From: Bacillota bacterium
GTDB lineage: Bacteria > Bacillota > Clostridia > Clostridiales > Clostridiaceae
Assembly (NCBI GenBank): GCA_023417975.1
Contig: JAEZDX010000636.1
Span: 1 to 7,151, forward strand
Direction: 5' to 3'
Length of the DNA: 7,151 bases
This document shows positions 1 to 6,204 of the stretch, piece after piece. The notes under the pieces are model-generated. The model did not search any database. It was given only the letters and a program-made list of their open reading frames with translations, and was not told where the DNA came from. The stretch's first letter is position 1, and every line of letters starts with the position of its first letter. The translations under genes were made by a program, and so were the position numbers.

Positions 1-258
1 ACCGAATACGATTATCATAAATGCTCCCGTAGGGCCACCTATTTGAACTCTGCTGCCTCCTAAAAACGATATAAAAAAACCCGCTATTATAGCTGTATGC
101 AATCCTTTTTCCGGAGACACTCCAGAGGATATTGCCAAAGCTATAGACAGCGGTAAAGCTATAATTGCAACTATAATTCCGGCAGTAATATCTTTGATAA
201 GCTGTTGACGGCTATAGTTTTTCATGCATGTAAAAAATTTTGGTCTGAATGTAGTCAT
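1..258 (-). CDS. SulP family inorganic anion transporter, N-terminal part (cut by window edge)
   Basis: The minus strand reads open from an ATG at 258 to base 1, giving 86 residues with no stop, so the gene continues to the left of the window. After a short basic N-terminus (about residues 1-20) come two hydrophobic segments. They carry signatures of the SulP/SLC26 family: an 'AGIIVAIIALPLSIALA' stretch (26-42), 'SGVSPEKGLHTAIIAGF' (45-61) and 'GGSRVQIGGPTGAF' (67-80), the last lying in the conserved substrate-pocket region. SulP proteins are inner-membrane importers of sulfate, bicarbonate or other anions, usually with a C-terminal STAS domain that is not visible here; the substrate cannot be decided from this fragment. 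The start is supported by AAGGAG at 268-273, nine bases upstream. A second ATG at codon 12 has weaker support. The gene is divergent from the Na/Pi transporter gene, with 227 bp between the two starts. Confidence 0.9.
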   Translation of the reverse strand, partial: MTTFRPKFFTCMKNYSRQQLIKDITAGIIVAIIALPLSIALAISSGVSPEKGLHTAIIAGFFISFLGGSRVQIGGPTGAFMIIVFG

Positions 259-341
259 TCTGAAGCTCTCCTTATAAAATCACGGACTCTAAGTTCCATC
301 ATTTGTTGTATTTTTATGAGGTTATTGACTCCCTCCTGAAT

Positions 342-370
342 ATTCTAACACTTTGAAAATTGCATTTACA
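342..370 (-). promoter_or_regulatory. Candidate promoter for the SulP gene
   Basis: On the minus strand there is an extended -10 element, TGTTAGAAT (350 to 342, core TAGAAT at 347-342). A weak -35, TGTAAA (370-365), lies 17 bp upstream of the core. The -35 coincides with one arm of the inverted repeat at 365-385. Transcription would start near 335, leaving a leader of about 77 nt before the SulP ATG. This comes from matching to the SigA consensus by eye and has not been tested. Confidence 0.4.
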
Positions 371-387
371 GTTAATAACTGTAAAAT
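360..387 (+). promoter_or_regulatory. Candidate promoter for the Na/Pi cotransporter gene
   Basis: On the plus strand TTGCAT (360-365) and TAAAAT (382-387) are separated by 16 bp and resemble SigA -35 and -10 elements; the -10 differs from TATAAT at one position. Transcription would begin near 394, giving a leader of about 90 nt before the ATG at 486. The spacer is filled almost entirely by the inverted repeat at 365-385, so a bound protein there should block polymerase. An alternative pair, TTGAAA (395-400) with TATATT (421-426), has a poor 20-bp spacing. Confidence 0.45.
365..385. promoter_or_regulatory. Perfect inverted repeat, probable operator shared by the divergent genes
   Basis: The arms TTTACAGTT (365-373) and AACTGTAAA (377-385) are perfect reverse complements around the 3-base centre AAT. 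No U-tract follows on either strand, so it does not look like a terminator. It lies between the candidate -35 and -10 of the plus-strand promoter and overlaps the candidate -35 of the minus-strand promoter. That is the usual placement for the operator of a dimeric repressor acting on both genes. I do not recognise the motif as the site of a specific regulator; it differs from the CcpA cre and Rex consensus sites. The LacI-type protein at the far end of the window is not an obvious candidate, because LacI sites normally have a central CG, which is absent here. Confidence 0.6.
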
Positions 388-485
388 ACAAAAGTTGAAA
401 TTTTGCGAATATTACGACCTTATATTCATTCTCAAAGCATATATTTTAATTGGAGCAATGCATTTAATTTTGTAGGAGGGATGTA

Positions 486-2126
486 ATGAGGGATTTTATC
501 TTCGGAATAGTAGGCGGCACAGCCTTATTGATGTACGGTGTTGACAAAATGGGTGATGGCTTGGAAAAAGCATCCGGAAGGTTTATGAAGAGAATATTGA
601 CTGTACTCACAGGAAATATATGGAGTGCATTTTTCGTAGGAATAATAATGACCGCATTGGTACAGAGCAGTACAGCTATTACTGTATTAACGGTTGGCTT
701 TGTAAATGCAGGCTTGATGAACCTATCTCAAGCCGTAGGAATTATATATGGAGCAAATATCGGTACTACCGTAACTGCACAGCTTATGGCTTTCAGCTTC
801 ACTTTTAAGTTGACGGAAATAGCCCTTCCCATCATAGCCTTAGGTTTTATCATAGGCTATTTTTCAAAGAAGGACACTATTAAAAATATGGGGAATGCCT
901 TAATGGGGTTTGGAATGATGTTCTTAGGTCTTAAAATACTTAACGGCGGTGTTCCCTACATACGTGAAAGCGAAAGCTTAAGATTTTTCTTTACTAATTA
1001 TGCTTCCATCACAATCATAGGAATACTTCTTGGTGCATTAGCAACGGCTTTGGTTCACAGCAGCAGCGCTACTGTAGGTTTAGTGCTAATCTTAGGTCAG
1101 GCCGGAGTGTTGGATCTATCGTCAGCTATTTGCATAATGCTTGGTGATAACATCGGAACCTGCATTACTGCACAACTTGCAAGTCTCACAGGAAATATAA
1201 ATGCCCGAAGAACCGCATGGGCCCATACCCTCTATAATCTAATAGGCGTTATAATAGTAGCTGTAATAAAAACTCCTTTTATAAAAGCGGTAGAAGCTTC
1301 TACTTGGTACTTTAACGGCAGTAATGATATTTCACTTCAAATTGCAAATTCGCATACTATTTTCAACGTACTCAGCGCAGCAGTATTTCTTCCTTTGAAT
1401 AAATATTATGTAAAGTTTCTTCAAACTATTATCAAAGATAACTCAACAGATAAATATAAACCTCTCAATCATCTTCTGATTAATACGCCCATAGCTGCCT
1501 TTAAAGCGGTTCTCGGAGAAATTGAAAAGTCACTCAATATTACAAAGAACATGATTAGCAAATCTCTTGAAGCCTTCTATAGAAATGAAGCTGCAAAATT
1601 AGAGGAGGTTAAAGCCAATGAAGAAGTTTTAAATACCATTCAAAAGGACATAACCTCTTATATTGTTGAACTATCTAAGCAGCCGCTGACGGAAAACTAT
1701 TCCTGCCTAATACCTTCCTTCATAAATATAATAAATAATGTTGAAAGAGCAGGAGACCACACTGTAGAGTACATGGGTTATATTACAACAAAGATTGATA
1801 AGCAGCTTCCCTTTAGCGAAGCTTCACTGGGAGAATTAAAAAAGCTGGAAGGTACGGTACTTTCAATGATTGAACTAGCTATTGAAAGCATAAATGAAAA
1901 GGATATAAATAAATTTGATAAAATTAGCGAGCTTGAAGCCGGAGTCGACGAGCAATATGAACATGCACTCAATAATCATTTAAAAAGGCTGGAGACAGGT
2001 AAATGTAATATTGAGGCAGGGATGATCTTTGTGGATTTGGTAAATCATTTAGAACGTATTGCCGATCATATATATAAGGTTGGGAGAATAGCTTCCTTGG
2101 AAAATGTAATTGTAAGCTTCAAATAA
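486..2126 (+). CDS. Na/Pi cotransporter family protein with C-terminal PhoU domain
   Basis: This 546-aa protein belongs to the NptA/SLC34-like sodium-dependent phosphate transporters (COG1283 type) that carry a PhoU-like tail in bacteria. Residues 1-310 are membrane-embedded and contain the family's duplicated core. The first copy has QSSTA at 60-64 and GANIGTT at 89-95; the second has HSSSA at 191-195 and GDNIGTC at 220-226. These QSS-type motifs form the sodium and phosphate sites. Residues 335-535 are a soluble helical PhoU-like domain, with two metal-binding ExxxD repeats inside ERAGDH (420-425) and ERIADH (523-528). The family imports phosphate with Na+ across the inner membrane; PhoU probably modulates it. 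The start is fixed by AGGAGGG at 474-480, ending five bases before the ATG. The length is normal for the fusion and no key residue is missing. The gene stands alone, divergent from the SulP gene and convergent with the flavoprotein gene. Confidence 0.94.
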   Translation: MRDFIFGIVGGTALLMYGVDKMGDGLEKASGRFMKRILTVLTGNIWSAFFVGIIMTALVQSSTAITVLTVGFVNAGLMNLSQAVGIIYGANIGTTVTAQLMAFSFTFKLTEIALPIIALGFIIGYFSKKDTIKNMGNALMGFGMMFLGLKILNGGVPYIRESESLRFFFTNYASITIIGILLGALATALVHSSSATVGLVLILGQAGVLDLSSAICIMLGDNIGTCITAQLASLTGNINARRTAWAHTLYNLIGVIIVAVIKTPFIKAVEASTWYFNGSNDISLQIANSHTIFNVLSAAVFLPLNKYYVKFLQTIIKDNSTDKYKPLNHLLINTPIAAFKAVLGEIEKSLNITKNMISKSLEAFYRNEAAKLEEVKANEEVLNTIQKDITSYIVELSKQPLTENYSCLIPSFINIINNVERAGDHTVEYMGYITTKIDKQLPFSEASLGELKKLEGTVLSMIELAIESINEKDINKFDKISELEAGVDEQYEHALNNHLKRLETGKCNIEAGMIFVDLVNHLERIADHIYKVGRIASLENVIVSFK

Positions 2127-2130
2127 AAAA

Positions 2131-2187
2131 GTGCCATTCTATTGACTAAATAAATGTACTATTGCATTTATTGTCTTAGAATGGCAC
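2131..2187 (-). terminator. Rho-independent terminator of the minus-strand cluster
   Basis: The arms GTGCCATTCTA (2131-2141) and TAGAATGGCAC (2177-2187) pair perfectly over 11 bp. A second, inner stem, AATAAATG (2149-2156) with CATTTATT (2165-2172), stacks above small bulges. On the minus strand the hairpin is followed directly by a run of six T (2130-2125, then ATTT), so it is a classical terminator for the gene ending at 2200. On the plus strand the stem starts four bases after the stop codon of the Na/Pi gene, but a mixed CGGCTTATA follows instead of a U-tract. It may therefore stop plus-strand transcripts only weakly, or protect their 3' end. Confidence 0.85.
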
Positions 2188-2199
2188 CGGCTTATATAT

Positions 2200-2664
2200 C
2201 TATCTTCTGGCCTTAGCACTCATATGCTCAATATTAATCTTATATACACTTACCGCATTAATAGCCTTTTTAATATATTCAAGCCCCTGCGCCATATAAT
2301 CCTTTGAGTACTTTTTTATAAGCTCCGTCAAAGCTTCTTCTTTTTCAGCTTCTTGAACCGGAACTGCCGTACCGAAGACAACAACACTTTCATAGTTTGT
2401 ACTGAACTTATCCGGCAGCACCTCTACACAACCTACTACAGTAAAACACACCTTATTATTGCTTTCTATATTTTCAAGCTTTTGCCCCTCATTGGCACAA
2501 TGAAAGTAAATATTGTTATCTTTATATATGTAATTAAGCGGTGTACCATATGCATATCCATCATTGCATACTGTTGATAATATTCCATACTCCTCCCGAT
2601 TAAGTATCTTCTCGGCATCAAGCCTTTCTATTTCTCTATCTTTTCTTCTCATTTCCTTAAACAT
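2200..2664 (-). CDS. Nim-like pyridoxamine 5'-phosphate oxidase-fold flavoprotein
   Basis: The 154-aa product matches the small split-barrel FMN-binding family that includes the NimA nitroimidazole-resistance proteins (COG3467 type). Visible landmarks are an MRRKDREI start region (5-12), EEYGILSTV (24-32), GYAYGTPLNYIY (36-47), IYFHCANEGQK (52-62, with His55), a KVCFTVVG strand (71-78), NYESVVVFGTA (90-100) and a C-terminal EHMSAKARR (146-154). Family members bind a flavin and some reduce nitro compounds, but many have unknown substrates, so true drug resistance should not be assumed. In many relatives as I recall them, the residue at position 61 is His (EGHK); here it is Gln. The ATG at 2664 lies 2 bp beyond the upstream gene's stop and is preceded by AAGGAGGA at the right distance, which favours it over the Met at codon 5. 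It is the last gene of the cluster, directly before the terminator. Confidence 0.88.
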   Translation of the reverse strand: MFKEMRRKDREIERLDAEKILNREEYGILSTVCNDGYAYGTPLNYIYKDNNIYFHCANEGQKLENIESNNKVCFTVVGCVEVLPDKFSTNYESVVVFGTAVPVQEAEKEEALTELIKKYSKDYMAQGLEYIKKAINAVSVYKINIEHMSAKARR

Positions 2665-2666
2665 TG

Positions 2667-4898
2667 CTAATCCTCCTTCATGGAAAACCCTATTATTCGA
2701 TTTCTTCCGTTCTTTTTTGCTTCATATAATGCACTATCTGCTTTTCTTATAAATTCATTTATAGTATCCTCAATAGAAGGAACTATACATGATGCTCCTA
2801 GAGTAATAGTTACCCTATCAGACACCTTTGAAAACTTGTTTACCAGGTTTAAAGCTTCAATCCTTTTTTTCAACACTTCTCCAAGCTTCACAGCCTCTTG
2901 TAGTGAACGTCCCGGCATGATAATGCCAAATTCATCCCCTCCATAGCGAGCTACAAAATACTTCTCTTGAACTTCTTCATACAGCGCCTGAGCTACTTTA
3001 ATAATACAACGATCTCCTTCTACATGCCCATAATTATCATTATATTCCTTAAAGCTGTCTATATCACATAATATTAATGCTATTTTATTTCCATTTTCTA
3101 CGGCTGCATCCCACAAATCATTCATAAAATCATCGAATTTTCTCCTGTTGGGAATTCCCGTCATGCCATCATTTTCAGACAGATATAACAGTTTTTCATT
3201 TGCTTCCTCCAACTCCCACTGTATCCTCTTTCGTCTCTCAATTTCCATTTCAAGATTCATGGATTTTATTGCATTGTTAACAGCTATTGATGTGTATGCA
3301 GATAATGCTCTTATCATTTCTACATGATATGAAGAAAAAGCATTTTTATCCTTATTCTGAATTGTCATAACTCCAATTACATGATCATTTACTATAAGAG
3401 GGCAGAAAATTGCTGATTTTAAAGTAATATAGTCTCCCAAAAGTATTATCTTATCAATATTTTCTACAATTTCAGGGAGCTGCTCATCCATATCATTTAT
3501 GATTATAAACTCTTTTTTCCTTATGCATTGAGCCGATATACTGTTTTTATTTTCCACGGATATTTCAGGTACACTTATATCCTTATCCTCACCAATAAAT
3601 TGTATAGGCTTTATTGTGTTATTTTCTTCATCATATAAATAAATACCAAAAGTGGTAGCATTGGTGAAAATATTTATACTATTGTACAGCTTTCCTACCA
3701 ATGCTTTCAAGTTAAGAGTAGATGTAACCTTCTGTCCAATCTCACTTATTATAGAGATATTCTCTACCACTCTTTCCAGTTCTTCAGATTTTCTTTTAAG
3801 TTCCTCGTTTTTTCTCTCAATTTCACGTTTTTCACGTCCTATTTCATCAAGACGTTTTCTTGCCTTTAAACTGTTTATACGCTGTCTCGATAAAGATTCA
3901 TGGTATTGAATTTCATACTGTCTGTACAATCTATAATATTTGAAAGCTTCATCCTCCGCTCCAAGCTTTTCAAACATTTCTGCAAGCAGCGCAGAGATTT
4001 CCGGTGTTTTTTCTATCACAGAATTAATTAAAGCAATATTGTAGGCTCTTTGTAAATCATCCATTGCTTCTTCTATTCTTCCCTTATCCATCAAATACTC
4101 ATAATGCTTTGTCAATGCATCTACTTGGTAGTAAGGAGATAATTCCTCACCTGTGAAATTCAGAGCATATTTATAATATTTTTCTGCATTCTCATCGTAC
4201 CCAAGCTTCCAATATACTAATGCCAATACTTCATAAGCCTCCCACTCCCCAAGCTTATAATTGTACTTTTCCATATATTCTAAAGCTTTATTTACTAATT
4301 CCAGAGCATCGCCATAGCTTCCGGTTATATAATGCATCTCACCTAAATTTAATAAAGACACACCTTTTGAAGGCCTGTAATTGAGCTTTTCGTCAATTTC
4401 AATACTTCTTTTATAACAGGACATGGCCTCGTCATAATCTTTAAGCAGCCTATAAATTTCTGCAATATTATTTAATACCACTGCCTTAACCATTTCCCCT
4501 GTTAAGTTCGCATCATACTTTTTACAGTTGTCAATATCTTCGGCTATATCTTCCGCAGCACTATAAAAGTCCATACTTCTTTCATAATCGCCAAGTTCCG
4601 TAAATATAATACCTAAAATAACATAAGCTCCAGCAAGAAGATCATATATGCCTTCTTTAACAAACAAATCCAGAGAATTGAAAATATACTCTACAGCCTC
4701 TTCATACTTACCTAGGTTTCCATAAGCTTCTCCCATTCTCAGATTAAGGAGGGCTTTTCCAAACTCATAATTGATTTCTTCACAAAGCGAATAGGCTTCT
4801 TTCCCCAATTCTAAAGTTTTTAAGGTATTTACAAATCTGACGTCATTAATTTCATTGATAATCTTATTAATCTTATGTTTAACTATTTCTTCATCCAT
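2667..4898 (-). CDS. Soluble TPR-GAF-GGDEF diguanylate cyclase
   Basis: The 743-aa protein has no signal peptide or membrane segment, so it should be cytoplasmic. Residues 45-331 hold about seven TPR units, with repeated patterns such as LGKYEEAVEY, LGDYERSMDF, LKDYDEAMSC and LGAEDEAFKY. A charged coiled coil follows (about 340-380), then a GAF domain (about 385-545), a short helical linker (546-572) and a C-terminal GGDEF domain (575-740). The cyclase core has DGMTGIPNRR (577-586), metal-binding Asp612 in CDIDSFK, NDNYGH (620-625), GD at 628-629 and an intact GGDEF at 653-657. It should condense two GTP into c-di-GMP. The usual RxxD inhibitory site before the active loop is replaced by QEKY (644-647), so that feedback site is absent. 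TPRs suggest a protein or peptide partner and GAF a small ligand; neither is known. AGGGG at 4907-4911 lies eight bases before the ATG. The gene begins 36 bp after the serine hydrolase. Confidence 0.93.
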   Translation of the reverse strand: MDEEIVKHKINKIINEINDVRFVNTLKTLELGKEAYSLCEEINYEFGKALLNLRMGEAYGNLGKYEEAVEYIFNSLDLFVKEGIYDLLAGAYVILGIIFTELGDYERSMDFYSAAEDIAEDIDNCKKYDANLTGEMVKAVVLNNIAEIYRLLKDYDEAMSCYKRSIEIDEKLNYRPSKGVSLLNLGEMHYITGSYGDALELVNKALEYMEKYNYKLGEWEAYEVLALVYWKLGYDENAEKYYKYALNFTGEELSPYYQVDALTKHYEYLMDKGRIEEAMDDLQRAYNIALINSVIEKTPEISALLAEMFEKLGAEDEAFKYYRLYRQYEIQYHESLSRQRINSLKARKRLDEIGREKREIERKNEELKRKSEELERVVENISIISEIGQKVTSTLNLKALVGKLYNSINIFTNATTFGIYLYDEENNTIKPIQFIGEDKDISVPEISVENKNSISAQCIRKKEFIIINDMDEQLPEIVENIDKIILLGDYITLKSAIFCPLIVNDHVIGVMTIQNKDKNAFSSYHVEMIRALSAYTSIAVNNAIKSMNLEMEIERRKRIQWELEEANEKLLYLSENDGMTGIPNRRKFDDFMNDLWDAAVENGNKIALILCDIDSFKEYNDNYGHVEGDRCIIKVAQALYEEVQEKYFVARYGGDEFGIIMPGRSLQEAVKLGEVLKKRIEALNLVNKFSKVSDRVTITLGASCIVPSIEDTINEFIRKADSALYEAKKNGRNRIIGFSMKED
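2671..2678 (-). promoter_or_regulatory. Ribosome binding site of the flavoprotein gene inside the cyclase 3' end
   Basis: AAGGAGGA on the minus strand forms part of the last three sense codons (Lys, Glu, Asp) of the diguanylate cyclase. It sits six to seven bases before the ATG at 2664. With only 2 bp between stop and start, translation of the two genes is probably coupled. Confidence 0.75.
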
Positions 4899-4934
4899 AA
4901 TAGCAGCCCCTATTTTTTATATTTACATAGATTA

Positions 4935-6203
4935 TTAACTATTGATTTTAGGACAACCCCATAAGGATAGATTTCCTTTTTTGTCCCTTTCAAATATATA
5001 TTGCTCATCTAAAAGCTCATTACAAAACATATTATCCCCTATAGGATATATGGTATAAATGTTATCCTTATTAAATCTCAAGTAAAATTTATTAAATTCC
5101 CTAAAAACTCTTATAGTAAGCCCGGCACCATTATCATATGTGCCCATATATTTATCAAATTGGCTAAGCTCTCCGCAAATTTCCTTAGGTCTTTCAGGAA
5201 TACCGTATGGTTCTTCAAGCACAATGGCAGCCAACTCATCGCATAGCCTCCAAACATTTATATAAGAGTTATTACCGAGTATACAAACAAATACGCCCTC
5301 ATCAGGATAATAGTAAAATTGCGAAAGGAATCCGCAGTAAAATCCATTATGTCCTACTGCCTTTCGCTTAAACTTTTCGTACACATCAGTTCCGTAACCA
5401 TAGTTATTAACATGATTCGCATACATCTGGCTTAATGATGTATCTGAAATAAACATACCTTTATGCGTTGCCATATTCCATTTATACAAATCCTCAACTG
5501 TTGAATATAGCCCTCCTGAAGGCCATATCTTTGTCATTTCCGAAAAGTGTCCCTTTACAAGTACTGGACCATTGTATTCGTATCCGCTGGCCATATTAGG
5601 TACTACCTCATATTCTTTTATAAAGCCAGTATTGTTAATTGGTATTTTATCAAATATATTTTTTCTTATAAAACTGTCAAACGCCTCTCCTGAAACTCTC
5701 TCAACTATACTTCCCAATAAATAATACCCGGTGTTACTGTAGCTCCACCTTGTACCGGGTTCAAACTCCAATGGTATGTCCTTGAATAATTCAATAAATT
5801 CTTCTTCACCATAGTATAACTTTTGAATAGTGTCTTCCCAATTAGATAGATCAGAATAATTGACTATTCCTGATGTGTGAGTTAAAAGATGATGAATAGT
5901 TATTCTTGAATCAAATTCAGGATACTCCGGAAAATACTTGACTATAGCATCTCTAACCTTAAGGAGCCCTTGCTCTTGAAGAATCATAATTGCTGCTGCA
6001 GTAAATTGTTTTGTAATTGATGCAATCCAAAACTTTGTGTCCACTCTATTTGAAACCTTGTGTTCCAAATTTGCATATCCATAGGAATTGCAAAATAGCA
6101 CTTCTTCATCCTTTGCCACTAATATGGAACAGCTTATATCCCATACACTTGAGTATGTCTTCATATATTCCTTTAATTTTAATCGTACATCATCCAGATA
6201 CAA
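4935..6203 (-). CDS. Serine hydrolase, class C beta-lactamase / penicillin-binding protein fold
   Basis: The protein belongs to the beta-lactamase family of PF00144 type (esterases, D-aminopeptidases, D,D-peptidases, AmpC). Numbered from the TTG at 6248, all three catalytic motifs are present: SxxK as SITK (77-80), YxN as YSN (170-172), and HxG as HNG (300-302) in place of KTG. LLTHTSGI (121-128) and WPSGGLYST (242-250) are also typical. Residues from about 365 form a separate C-terminal beta-rich domain. No signal peptide or lipobox is visible, so the enzyme is probably cytoplasmic and more likely an esterase or peptidase than a secreted beta-lactamase. The longest frame opens at a TTG at 6248, overlaps the LacI gene by 44 bp and has no good ribosome site. 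I prefer the TTG at 6203 (422 aa), one base after the LacI stop and nine bases after AAGGGGAG; an ATG at 6164 would cut into the first helix. The substrate is unknown. Confidence 0.88.
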   Translation of the reverse strand: MYLDDVRLKLKEYMKTYSSVWDISCSILVAKDEEVLFCNSYGYANLEHKVSNRVDTKFWIASITKQFTAAAIMILQEQGLLKVRDAIVKYFPEYPEFDSRITIHHLLTHTSGIVNYSDLSNWEDTIQKLYYGEEEFIELFKDIPLEFEPGTRWSYSNTGYYLLGSIVERVSGEAFDSFIRKNIFDKIPINNTGFIKEYEVVPNMASGYEYNGPVLVKGHFSEMTKIWPSGGLYSTVEDLYKWNMATHKGMFISDTSLSQMYANHVNNYGYGTDVYEKFKRKAVGHNGFYCGFLSQFYYYPDEGVFVCILGNNSYINVWRLCDELAAIVLEEPYGIPERPKEICGELSQFDKYMGTYDNGAGLTIRVFREFNKFYLRFNKDNIYTIYPIGDNMFCNELLDEQYIFERDKKGNLSLWGCPKINS

Positions 6204-6204
6204 C

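Noticed and set aside
365..385. The palindrome as a terminator or attenuator hairpin
   Set aside because: The stem is A/T-rich with a 3-base loop and no U-tract follows on either strand. Its position within promoter elements fits an operator better.
481..486. ATGTAA start-stop just before the Na/Pi ATG
   Set aside because: It begins one base after the AGGAGG core, too close for initiation there; it is probably a chance arrangement.
1603..1632. A strong internal AGGAGG (1603-1608) nine bases before an ATG at 1618 within the Na/Pi gene
   Set aside because: The ATG is out of frame with the transporter and its frame stops after four codons, so no internal product is encoded. The motif follows from the codons for Glu-Glu-Val.
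1778..1972. Minus-strand 64-codon frame rich in Ser
   Set aside because: It lies wholly inside the PhoU part of the Na/Pi gene, is a low-complexity antisense shadow, and matches nothing I recognise.
3652..3909. Plus-strand 85-codon frame
   Set aside because: It is antisense to the coiled-coil and GAF segment of the diguanylate cyclase. Its Ser-rich stretch mirrors the Glu/Lys-rich codons of the coiled coil.
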